A stretch of 18,684 nt of DNA from CAUUFM01 sp041844335 (GTDB lineage: Bacteria > Bacillota > Clostridia > Lachnospirales > Lachnospiraceae): the NCBI GenBank assembly GCA_041844335.1, contig JBGZAX010000003.1:1-18684 (forward strand). The letters are read 5' to 3'. How positions within the stretch are numbered: the stretch's first letter is position 1; each line of letters starts with the position of its first letter. The position numbers were made by a program, and so were the translations under genes. Shown piece by piece: positions 1 through 6,587 of the stretch. The notes under the pieces are model-generated. The model was given only the letters and a program-made list of their open reading frames with translations. It ran no database searches and was not told the origin of the DNA.

Positions 1-211
1 AAATATATATAAAAAATTGAGGCAATAAATTTTTGTTTAAATAAAAGCCCTCTTAGTTTAATAATAAATATATATATATAAATTACTGAAAATAATGCAA
101 AATCAGGAATATACTCGCCCAAGGAATAATTAAAGCTGCTCCAAATCATATATTGTACTCTCTCTCTTCAATTCTTTTAAAATCATATTTTTATATCATT
201 TACCGTAATAT
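1..211. other. AT-rich window edge, no supported gene
   Basis: This stretch is very AT-rich and includes a simple TA run at about 68-80. I see no open frame with a ribosome binding site. An 18-codon minus-strand frame (186-130) reads like a stray coding tail, but it has no clear ribosome binding site or recognisable family. The stretch probably holds decayed sequence downstream of the acetyltransferase remnant. Confidence 0.4.
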
Positions 212-460
212 TCATTTAAAATTGAATATATATGCATCTACTATTCCTTTATTATTAAAACCAGCTTTATCATAAGCTTTTATAAATTTCTTGAAAATGC
301 ATTCCGTTTCAAATACATCTTTATGTGTATCACACCTTAAGAACTCCGTAGCCTCAGTATCTGAGGGGCAATTATTAAATGCAGCATATGCATCTTCTGT
401 GTCAAATCGCCTTAGTATCAACCTGTCAGTTTCCAAAAACACCGTTCCCTTGTGCTGCAT
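212..460 (-). pseudogene. Truncated GNAT-family N-acetyltransferase remnant
   Basis: The 82-residue product begins with LETDRLILRRF near residue 9 and continues with an Asp-Ala-Ala-Phe segment and a Thr-Glu-Phe-Leu-Arg segment. This is the classic N-terminus of GNAT acetyltransferases of the RimJ/RimL type, which transfer acetyl from acetyl-CoA to amines. Similarity seems to fade after about residue 65. The acetyl-CoA-binding motif (Arg/Gln-x-x-Gly-x-Gly/Ala) and the whole C-terminal half are absent; intact members are about 170-190 residues. The start is well supported: an AGGAGG ribosome binding site sits just upstream of the ATG at 460. The intact front with a lost back suggests a recent deletion or frame disruption, so I call it a pseudogene. 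A short functional protein is unlikely. No partner gene is adjacent. Confidence 0.6.
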
Positions 461-943
461 AATAAAATCCTCCTATACAATTATTTTATCTCTAACCATT
501 AGAGATATATTTTAACAGTAAATTCTAACTAATTCAAGAAGAAAATAAAAATCCGAATTTCCGATTTCACAACTAATTCTTAAAAATCAAATTATTGCCT
601 CACTTCTATAAATATCCTCATTTTATCACAAACACCAAGTTTAATAGTAATCAAGCTGCTGTTTAAGCTTTTATTTATTTGCTCTTGACTTGCTTTATCT
701 AAGTGTTTAGAATATAATACAAACACCACAGCATCCGAGCGTTGAAAAAATCGGCACACTTAAACAGGCAAATTCCCAGGACGGTCATAGTATACTCGCA
801 TCACGAATTGTTTTTCCGCCTCTGCTTAAAGCATTGAAAAAAATTAAATATCAGTGCCGACTTATCATAAACATATTAAACTGCAATATTAAAAAGAAAG
901 GAAAATATGATAGTTGGCTTTATCATTATCATATAAGGAAAAA
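461..943. other. Intergenic region with a possible decayed coding remnant
   Basis: There is no intact gene here. The region between the divergent GNAT remnant and rqcH contains the palindrome at 487-507. From about 732 to 840 the GC content is clearly higher than in the flanks. On the plus strand a frame runs from the TAG at 708 to the TAA near 963 without a stop but also without a credible start. On the minus strand, about 772-599, a frame containing FVLYSKHLDKASQEQINKSL ends in TAA with only one internal stop further upstream. Either could be the tail of a lost gene; I recognise neither. No convincing -35/-10 pair for rqcH stands out. Confidence 0.4.
487..507. promoter_or_regulatory. Nine-base-pair inverted repeat upstream of the GNAT remnant
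   Basis: TATCTCTAA (487-495) and TTAGAGATA (499-507) form a perfect inverted repeat with a 3-base spacer, about 27 bases upstream of the remnant's start. A perfect, compact palindrome in a leader suggests an operator for a dimeric repressor. As RNA it could also form a small hairpin. There is no T-run typical of a terminator on either side. Confidence 0.35.
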
Positions 944-2695
944 ATGGCATTCGACGGTACAGTAATCAGAGCTTTAGCAAAAGAACTATCTGAAAATTTG
1001 GAAAACGGAAAAATAAGCAAAATTATTCAACCGGAAAAAGATGAAATAATGCTTACAATAAGAGGAAACGGAAAGGATAAAAGATTGCTGATCTCAGCCA
1101 ATCCCTCAATTCCTCTTATATGTTTTGTGAACGAAAATAAAGCCGCTCCCGATAATTCTCCGGCTTTTTGTATGCTGCTTAGAAAGCATATCTTAAACGG
1201 CAGAATAATATCAATAAAACAGATATATTTTGAAAGAGCAATAAAAATAGAGATAGAACACTTAAATGAAATGGGAGATATGGGAAAAAAATATCTCATA
1301 GTCGAAATAATGGGAAAACATAGCAATATTATCTTAATAGATGACAAAGATGTTATCCTTGACGGAATAAAAAGAATTACTCCTGAAATAAGCAGTATCA
1401 GAAATGTATTACCGAATGAGCCATATTTTATTCCAAAATCAAATAAGCTTAATCCGTTAAGTGTTGATATAGATGACATACTCAATGAAATACATAAAAG
1501 CAATTTATCTATTTTTAAAGCAATTTACGAAACAATATCAGGATTCAGTCCTATACTTGCAAATGAGATATGCTATATGGCAAATATAGAACCTGAAAAA
1601 ATTACGGCAGATTTTGATAACAAGGAAATAGAGAGTTTAAAAAATGCCTTAAATAAAATATTTAATATACTGAAAAACAACGAATTCAACCCGGTTATTT
1701 ATTATAAAAATGTCACTCCGAAGGATTTCTCGGCATTTCCGTTATCCATATTTTCAAGTATAAATAAAGTAAATCAATCTACAACATCAGATACTATATT
1801 AAATTTTTATTATGAAAAAGCAAAACACGACAGACTGAAGCAAAAATCATCAGATTTAAGACAGCTTATAAATAACCTGATTTCAAAGAGTGTGAATAAA
1901 TTACAGTTACAGGAAAAGCAATTAAGCGACACATTAAAAAAAGATCGCTATAAACTATACGGAGAACTGTTAAATGCCTACCTATATGATATAAAAGAAA
2001 ATAGATCATATTACGAAGCGATGAATTATTATGATGATAACAAAATAATAAAAATTCCACTCGACCCCACACTATCGGCAGCAAAAAACTCTGTAAAATA
2101 CTATAATAAATACAATAAATTAAAACGTACCGCTATTGTCCTCAATGAACTTATACCTGTTACAAAGCAGGAAATAGAATATCTGAACAGCATAAGTATG
2201 TATCTGGAAAAATTAAGCTCCGAAGATGATATTTCAGCCCTGAGAAACGATCTCAAAGAAAACGGATTTTTAAGTAAAAAATCATTAAATAAAAATAATA
2301 AAAAAATTAAAAAGCCTAAATTAGAGCCGTTACACTATATAACAAAAAACGGCCGTGATATATTTGTCGGAAGAAACAATATTCAAAACGATGAATTATC
2401 ATTTAAAATTGCAAATAAAAACGACTGGTGGTTCCACGCTAAAAATGTTGCAGGCTCTCATGTTATATTACGTACAGGAATAAATGAAAATATAGAAGAT
2501 GAAGATTTTGAAACAGCAGCACGACTTGCTGCATTTTACAGCTCATCAAGCAACACAAAAATAGAAATAGACTACACACAAAGAAAAAATCTGATAAAAC
2601 CCCCTGCTGCAAAAAGTGGCTATGTAATCTATCATACCAACTACTCAATGCTTATAGACAGTGATATTTCAGATATAGCGTTTTCAAGCAATTAA
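944..2695 (+). CDS. rqcH: RqcH / NFACT-family ribosome quality control factor (Rqc2 homolog; FbpA family)
   Basis: RqcH binds the peptidyl-tRNA-blocked 50S subunit after ribosome splitting and directs C-terminal poly-alanine tailing of stalled chains. Older annotations call it a fibronectin-binding protein. The 583-residue product has the expected order: an NFACT-N domain beginning MAFDGTVIRAL and including FCMLLRKH near 75-82, a helix-hairpin-helix and coiled-coil middle (about 180-440), and a C-terminal NFACT-R domain from about 460 with DWWFHAK (494-500), GSHV and an IEIDYTQRKN segment. Length fits the family, about 570 in Bacillus. The start is ATG 944, preceded by AAGGA at good spacing; a TTG at 914 in the same frame would add ten residues not typical of the family. 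The conserved Asp-Arg pair known as D97/R98 in B. subtilis reads Glu97-Arg98 here. The gene stands alone on the plus strand and ends in a hairpin that includes its stop codon. Confidence 0.93.
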   Translation: MAFDGTVIRALAKELSENLENGKISKIIQPEKDEIMLTIRGNGKDKRLLISANPSIPLICFVNENKAAPDNSPAFCMLLRKHILNGRIISIKQIYFERAIKIEIEHLNEMGDMGKKYLIVEIMGKHSNIILIDDKDVILDGIKRITPEISSIRNVLPNEPYFIPKSNKLNPLSVDIDDILNEIHKSNLSIFKAIYETISGFSPILANEICYMANIEPEKITADFDNKEIESLKNALNKIFNILKNNEFNPVIYYKNVTPKDFSAFPLSIFSSINKVNQSTTSDTILNFYYEKAKHDRLKQKSSDLRQLINNLISKSVNKLQLQEKQLSDTLKKDRYKLYGELLNAYLYDIKENRSYYEAMNYYDDNKIIKIPLDPTLSAAKNSVKYYNKYNKLKRTAIVLNELIPVTKQEIEYLNSISMYLEKLSSEDDISALRNDLKENGFLSKKSLNKNNKKIKKPKLEPLHYITKNGRDIFVGRNNIQNDELSFKIANKNDWWFHAKNVAGSHVILRTGINENIEDEDFETAARLAAFYSSSSNTKIEIDYTQRKNLIKPPAAKSGYVIYHTNYSMLIDSDISDIAFSSN

Positions 2696-2717
2696 AGGGA
2701 GCAATTAAGCTCCCTTT
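2694..2717. terminator. Shared hairpin between convergent rqcH and the P1B ATPase gene
   Basis: AAAGGGAGC (2694-2702) and GCTCCCTTT (2709-2717) pair perfectly around a 6-base loop. The A and T ends of the stem supply short T-tracts in both directions, and the hairpin lies in the 27-base gap between two converging genes. It overlaps the rqcH stop codon. This is best read as a bidirectional intrinsic terminator. Confidence 0.8.
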
Positions 2718-2722
2718 CAAAA

Positions 2723-4807
2723 TCAATTATCATCAATCAATCTGGTTGTACTGTAAAGACTTATTAAAATCGTGGATAAATTATGCAATAATGCCGATGT
2801 GGTAGGTTGGATAATTCCCAGCAGGCCAAATCCTATAAGGAATGAGTTAAAGCCTATCACCGTTCTATAATTAATGCGTATTCTCTTCATTAACTCGTCC
2901 GATAATCGCTTTAATAATACCAGCTCATACAAACTCTGTGCAGAAATTGTGATATCCGATATCTGTCTTGCTATACTCGCACCGTCGTTTATAGCTATTC
3001 CGACATTTGCCGCCGACAGTGCAGGAGCGTCATTTATACCATCTCCTACCATAATTACCCTGTGACCTTTCGCTTTTTCCTCTTCTACAAAGCTTGCCTT
3101 GTCCTCCGGCAATACTCCCGCTTTAAAATAATCAACTCCTATTTTATCGGCAATTGCCGTAGCCGTATTATAGCTGTCACCTGTCAGCATTGCAACCCTA
3201 TTGATTCCAAGGTTTCTAAGAGCCTTTATAACATCTATCGCTTCTTCTCTGATAGGATCAAAAATATGTATTATGGCTGCCAACTGTCCGTTTATTGCCA
3301 AATACAGATGTGAACAGGTGGGATCTATACTGTCGAATTTCTCTTTTTCGGCATCATTTATACTACAACCCTCGTCTTCAAACACAAAATGATGACTTCC
3401 GATTATCACCTTTTTACCGTCAATCGTACTTGAAATGCCGTGTGCCACTATATATTCAATATTTGAATGCATTTCATCGTGCTCCAAACCCAACTCCTTT
3501 GCAGCCTCCACAACAGCTGTAGCAACAGAATGTGGAAAATGCTCCTCAAGACATGCCGCCACTCTAAGCATCTCATTTTTATCATTGTCTAAAAAAGTGG
3601 TAATGCCGACAACCTTGGGAGTCGCATTGGTTAAAGTTCCCGTCTTATCAAATACTATCGTATCTGCTGCAGCAACACTCTCCATATATTTACCACCCTT
3701 TACAGTGATGTGATGCTTGCCTGCCTCACTCATAGCAGATAATACACTAAGAGGCATCGATAACTTTAATGCACAAGAATAATCAACCATTAACACAGAT
3801 AGAGCTTTAGTGATATTTCCCGTCAGCAAATAAACTAAGCCGCTTCCGAAAATAGTATATGAAACCAAACTGTCGGCTAAATTAGAAGCCCTATTTTCAA
3901 TGTTGGATTTTAACTTTTCAGACTCTTCAATAAGCTTTACCACCTTATCATATCTGCTCTCGCCAACAGCCTCTTTAGCCCTAATCATACAACTTCCCTC
4001 TTCTATCACGGTTCCGGCATAAACAGTCATTCCATAGGATTTATGAACGGGCATGCTCTCTCCTGTCATTGATGCCTGATTTATCATAGCCTCTCCACTC
4101 TCTACAACAGCATCAACCGGAATTACATTTCCGACACGCATGATTATAAGATCCGTTTCCTTAACAGAATTTATCGGAACATTTATCTCCTCGCCATTTT
4201 CAGTCTTTATCCAAACCCTGTCAACACCTAATGACATACTTCTTGCAAGATCATCAACCGACTTTTTGTGTGTCCATTCTTCAAGCACATCACCAACTCC
4301 GAGTAAAAATGTAACAGAACCTGCGGTCTTAAAATCACCTCTTAATATTGATACCCCAACCGCCAATCCGTCAAGCACATTTACATTTAATTTAAATTTT
4401 GCTAAGCTCTTTAACGCTCTTAAAATAAAGGGAATTGACTTTGTAAGTGTATAAATATTACGAACATTTGAGGGCAATAAAACTCCACATAATACCCTTG
4501 TCATAATAAGTCGAACAAGCTTTTCTTTATATTTCCTATTTAGTTCTCTTGCAGTATATTCGCTCTCGGTAACAAGGCATTCATTTTCACTATACTTAAA
4601 TGCCTTTAATTTTTCTATTAATTCTTCTCTATCACAGGTATAATAGATTATGGTATTTAAAGTCCTTTCATTGACCTTTGCCTCAACAACACCGTCAATT
4701 TTCAGCACATAGCTCTCTAAAATATCCGCCTCCCTTAAAGACATATATTTAAATAAGCTATGTATACGCATTCTTTTTTTACGGTCGTATAATATTTTAA
4801 ATTTCAT
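2723..4807 (-). CDS. P1B-type metal-translocating ATPase with Tyr-Ser-Cys membrane motif (FezB-like candidate)
   Basis: This membrane P-type ATPase couples ATP hydrolysis to transition-metal transport. Its 694 residues include the actuator motif TGES (248-251), the phosphorylation site DKTGTLT (387-393), the His-Pro-region signature HFPHS (423-427), TGDS (542-545) and GDGIND (588-593). A final membrane pair carries the LHNLSTI segment usual for P1B enzymes. The metal-site helix reads VDYSCALKLSMP (341-352), so the usual Cys-Pro-Cys is replaced by Tyr-Ser-Cys. The N-terminus (1-70) is a basic, HMA_2-like domain without CxxC. These traits point away from copper or zinc CPC pumps and toward the P1B-6-like group that includes the ferrosome ATPase FezB. 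The start at 4807 follows AAGAGGT. Two small membrane-protein genes lie directly upstream on the same strand. The metal is inferred, not shown; iron is my best guess. Confidence 0.88.
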   Translation of the reverse strand: MKFKILYDRKKRMRIHSLFKYMSLREADILESYVLKIDGVVEAKVNERTLNTIIYYTCDREELIEKLKAFKYSENECLVTESEYTARELNRKYKEKLVRLIMTRVLCGVLLPSNVRNIYTLTKSIPFILRALKSLAKFKLNVNVLDGLAVGVSILRGDFKTAGSVTFLLGVGDVLEEWTHKKSVDDLARSMSLGVDRVWIKTENGEEINVPINSVKETDLIIMRVGNVIPVDAVVESGEAMINQASMTGESMPVHKSYGMTVYAGTVIEEGSCMIRAKEAVGESRYDKVVKLIEESEKLKSNIENRASNLADSLVSYTIFGSGLVYLLTGNITKALSVLMVDYSCALKLSMPLSVLSAMSEAGKHHITVKGGKYMESVAAADTIVFDKTGTLTNATPKVVGITTFLDNDKNEMLRVAACLEEHFPHSVATAVVEAAKELGLEHDEMHSNIEYIVAHGISSTIDGKKVIIGSHHFVFEDEGCSINDAEKEKFDSIDPTCSHLYLAINGQLAAIIHIFDPIREEAIDVIKALRNLGINRVAMLTGDSYNTATAIADKIGVDYFKAGVLPEDKASFVEEEKAKGHRVIMVGDGINDAPALSAANVGIAINDGASIARQISDITISAQSLYELVLLKRLSDELMKRIRINYRTVIGFNSFLIGFGLLGIIQPTTSALLHNLSTILISLYSTTRLIDDN

Positions 4808-4844
4808 AAAATACCTCTTAACTCTTTATTCAATTTTAATAAAA

Positions 4845-4866
4845 GGGATTGCTTTTACACAATCCC
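4845..4866 (-). terminator. Terminator-like hairpin between the 86-residue gene and the ATPase gene
   Basis: On the minus strand GGGATTG and CAATCCC pair around an 8-base loop and are followed by TTTTATT, as in an intrinsic terminator. It lies within the 98-base gap downstream of the 86-residue gene and upstream of the ATPase gene. If active it would lower ATPase expression relative to the small upstream genes, or allow attenuation. A second copy of GCTTTTAC lies beside it at about 4871-4878. Confidence 0.5.
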
Positions 4867-4905
4867 ACCGGCTTTTACAATAAATAATACAGTTCTTTAA
4901 ATTTT

Positions 4906-5166
4906 TTATATATCAGTATCGTCAATTATAGTTTCTTCCTCTTCTCTTTTTCTTTCCTCATTAATCTCTTTTGCTTCAGCTAAAATATCACTTGCGGCAT
5001 CTTGAACATTAGCAACGGTATCCATCATATATTCTTTTCCTCTTAATCCGGCTGCTGCGAGCTGAACATATACCTTCTTGGCATCCTTACTGGATAAAAT
5101 CTTGGTACCTATCGTTCCAAAAAACACTCCTCCTACAAAACACCATAATTTTTTAGACATAAACAT
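4906..5166 (-). CDS. Small membrane-anchored protein, DUF6110-like, partner of the P1B ATPase
   Basis: The 86-residue product starts with one hydrophobic segment (about 7-24) rich in small residues, GGVFFGTIG (12-20), which contains a GxxxG helix-packing motif. Next comes a KILSSKDAKKVY segment, then a long amphipathic helix (about 33-70), and an acidic tail ending EEEETIIDDTDI. From memory it matches the family named DUF6110, whose members often lie beside P1B ATPases with degenerate HMA domains in Firmicutes; no function is established that I know of. The start ATG 5166 has GGAGG eight bases upstream, better placed than the ATG two codons later. It sits between the 26-residue microprotein gene (36-base gap) and the ATPase gene. 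Ferrosome loci pair FezB with a small membrane protein FezA, and this gene holds the equivalent position. Homology to FezA is not established here. Confidence 0.8.
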   Translation of the reverse strand: MFMSKKLWCFVGGVFFGTIGTKILSSKDAKKVYVQLAAAGLRGKEYMMDTVANVQDAASDILAEAKEINEERKREEEETIIDDTDI

Positions 5167-5202
5167 AATATTTCCTCCTAAATTATAAAATATATTCCAA
5201 AA

Positions 5203-5283
5203 TCAAAGTTTCTTCACACCGGTAACATAAACCATAAACATACAAAACAAAGCACACCACGCCCAAAACTTATGTTTTTTCAT
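5203..5283 (-). CDS. 26-residue single-span membrane microprotein
   Basis: A short frame of 26 codons plus stop starts at ATG 5283, just downstream of GAGGTGG at suitable spacing, and ends at TGA 5203-5205. The product has a basic start (MKKHKFW), a hydrophobic span of about residues 6-22 rich in Phe, Met, Cys and Val, and a basic end after a Thr-Gly (VTGVKKL). That is a plausible single transmembrane helix with two Cys (10 and 14). It is the first gene downstream of a good promoter (-10 at 5379-5384), and its stop lies 36 bases before the DUF6110-like start, so it probably shares that operon. It is shorter than usual gene-calling limits and would be missed by routine annotation. I do not recognise its function. 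A role as a small subunit or assembly factor for the ATPase is inferred only from position. Confidence 0.6.
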   Translation of the reverse strand: MKKHKFWAWCALFCMFMVYVTGVKKL

Positions 5284-5378
5284 AAAAACCACCTCGTTTC
5301 CTGCACAAAAAATAATTAATAAATACAGCTCGCATTAAGCTTAAGCTCCGGCATCTATTGCCTTTTGCAAGCACTTAC

Positions 5379-5408
5379 ATTATACCACCTGAAATACCGA
5401 TTTTACAA
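5379..5408 (-). promoter_or_regulatory. Predicted promoter of the microprotein / small protein / P1B ATPase operon
   Basis: On the minus strand a consensus -10 TATAAT (5384-5379) is preceded by TGG, giving an extended -10. Eighteen bases upstream is TTGTAA (5408-5403), a 4-of-6 match to the -35. Transcription would start near 5372, about 88 bases ahead of the microprotein ATG. Confidence 0.65.
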
Positions 5409-5492
5409 GGCTTACATCCGTTGTTTAACGTAAAATACACTTATTGTCGCCTCAAGTAAGCACTCGATAATCATTGACATTTTAATATCTAA

Positions 5493-5517
5493 AAAAGCGC
5501 CTGTTATAGGCACTTTT
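5493..5517 (-). terminator. Intrinsic terminator, minus strand, downstream of sir2
   Basis: On the minus strand AAAAGTGCCT pairs with AGGCGCTTTT around a 5-base loop, with one internal A/C mismatch. The T-run continues to six bases. It lies about 250 bases past the sir2 stop and upstream of the next promoter, so it would isolate the ATPase operon from sir2 read-through. Confidence 0.7.
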
Positions 5518-5521
5518 AAAA

Positions 5522-5557
5522 ATATAGTTAGCCAAACATCAAGTTAGCTAACTATAT
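5522..5557. promoter_or_regulatory. Eleven-base-pair inverted repeat with embedded AGTTAGCTAACT palindrome
   Basis: ATATAGTTAGC (5522-5532) and GCTAACTATAT (5547-5557) are perfect inverted repeats around 14 bases. The right half also contains a perfect 12-base palindrome (5542-5553), and AGTTAGC occurs twice, 16 bases apart. On the minus strand the repeat is followed by TTTTT, so it may be the first of two tandem terminators for sir2. It could instead be a DNA-level operator: GTTAGCCAAAC is one base from the core of the DtxR/IdeR box. I favour a terminator slightly, because the predicted promoter lies over 100 bases away. Confidence 0.5.
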
Positions 5558-5768
5558 ATAAATTTTTTACTGATTTTATTAAAAATACAAAATCTCTGTC
5601 AAAATAAAATAGCATAGATTAACTGATTCACACAATACTGTATATTTATATATCAATGATTGCTAAATCTAATTACCAAAAGCTTAAGTACGCACAAACA
5701 AAATCCGATAATACACATATTGTACATCTCTTATCTACCAAATATTTGTCGAAAAGCTTATCAACAAA

Positions 5769-6497
5769 TCACAAACCTTTCAAAGCTTCGTCCAGGACCT
5801 CTCCTATTTTATCCCTAAATATTATATCGGCACTGCCATCAAATCCTGTGGCATCCTTGTTAATCAGAACAATATCATTTCCTCTATAATAATTTACAAG
5901 GGAGGCTGCAGGATATACAACCAATGAGGTACCTCCGACTATCAGTAAATCAGCCTTTGAAATATGCATTATCGCCTCATTAACCGTATTCATATTAAGC
6001 CCTTCCCCGTAAAGCACCACATCCGGCTTAATTACAGCGCCGCAATAAGGACATAGTGGCATAGGCTTCCCGTTCCTTATAAAATCATAATCATAGGAGT
6101 TATGACATTTAATACAGTGATTTTCAAGAACAGTTCCATGCAGCTCATATACAGCCTTACTTCCCGCCATTTGATGAAGTCCGTCAATATTTTGAGTTAC
6201 CACAGCCTTAAGCTTACCCATTTCTTCAAGCTTTGCCAGAGCATAATGTGCCTTGTTGGGCTTAATGTTATCAATTAAAATCTTTTCATAATAAAATTGA
6301 TAAAACTCCTTAGGCTTTTTCATAAAAAAGCCGTGGCTTAAAATAGTCTCCGGAGGATAATCCCATTTTTGATTATAAAGACCGTCAACACTTCTGAAAT
6401 CAGGAATATTACTCTCCGTAGAAACTCCAGCTCCACCAAAAAATACAATATAATTGCTCTTAATCAAAAGCTCTCTAAACCTGTTCTTATCAGTCAT
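5769..6497 (-). CDS. NAD-dependent protein deacylase, Sir2 (sirtuin) family
   Basis: Bacterial sirtuins remove acetyl or other acyl groups from protein lysines using NAD+, and release nicotinamide and O-acyl-ADP-ribose. The 242-residue product shows GAGVS with SNIPDFR (22-35) for NAD binding, TQNIDGLH (101-108), and the catalytic His120 in ELHG. A zinc ribbon has Cys128/Cys131 and Cys149/Cys152. A GTSLVVYPA segment (189-197) and an INKD segment follow. All four zinc ligands are kept and the length matches single-domain bacterial sirtuins. The start is set at ATG 6497, which has GAGGTG at ideal spacing; ATGs further upstream in the frame lack one. A strong promoter (6543-6571) lies directly upstream, so the gene is probably a separate unit from the ECF operon although it follows it by about 90 bases. 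Substrates are unknown. Confidence 0.95.
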   Translation of the reverse strand: MTDKNRFRELLIKSNYIVFFGGAGVSTESNIPDFRSVDGLYNQKWDYPPETILSHGFFMKKPKEFYQFYYEKILIDNIKPNKAHYALAKLEEMGKLKAVVTQNIDGLHQMAGSKAVYELHGTVLENHCIKCHNSYDYDFIRNGKPMPLCPYCGAVIKPDVVLYGEGLNMNTVNEAIMHISKADLLIVGGTSLVVYPAASLVNYYRGNDIVLINKDATGFDGSADIIFRDKIGEVLDEALKGL

Positions 6498-6542
6498 AAA
6501 ATTCACCTCAGACATAATCAAATATACTTTAAATATACTTAC

Positions 6543-6571
6543 ATTATATCAATATCTTCAACCTAATTCAA
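6543..6571 (-). promoter_or_regulatory. Strong predicted sir2 promoter
   Basis: On the minus strand TTGAAT (6571-6566) and TATAAT (6548-6543) are separated by exactly 17 bases, with a TG one base before the -10. The predicted start is near 6536. The short leader carries a near-tandem repeat of AAGTATATTT just before the gene. Confidence 0.75.
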
Positions 6572-6587
6572 GCATTCGAGGGTCACT

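Larger units (their letters stand above)
5284..5768. other. 485-base intergenic region: promoter of the ATPase module and 3' hairpins of sir2
   Basis: No gene was found here. From the sir2 side (high coordinates) to the microprotein side it holds about 200 bases of featureless AT-rich sequence, a long inverted repeat (5522-5557), a terminator-like hairpin (5493-5517), and the promoter (5379-5408). The predicted leader is about 88 bases and contains a 10-base palindrome TTAAGCTTAA (5335-5344). A 77-codon plus-strand frame starting at 5656 runs into antisense sir2 and lacks a ribosome binding site. Confidence 0.6.

Noticed and set aside
1027..1503. 158-codon frame antisense to rqcH
   Set aside because: It lies fully inside rqcH, and its hydrophobic product is the expected shadow of AT-rich Lys/Ile codons. 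No ribosome binding site.
5656..5889. 77-codon plus-strand frame at the sir2 3' end
   Set aside because: No ribosome binding site, extends antisense into sir2, and no recognisable family.
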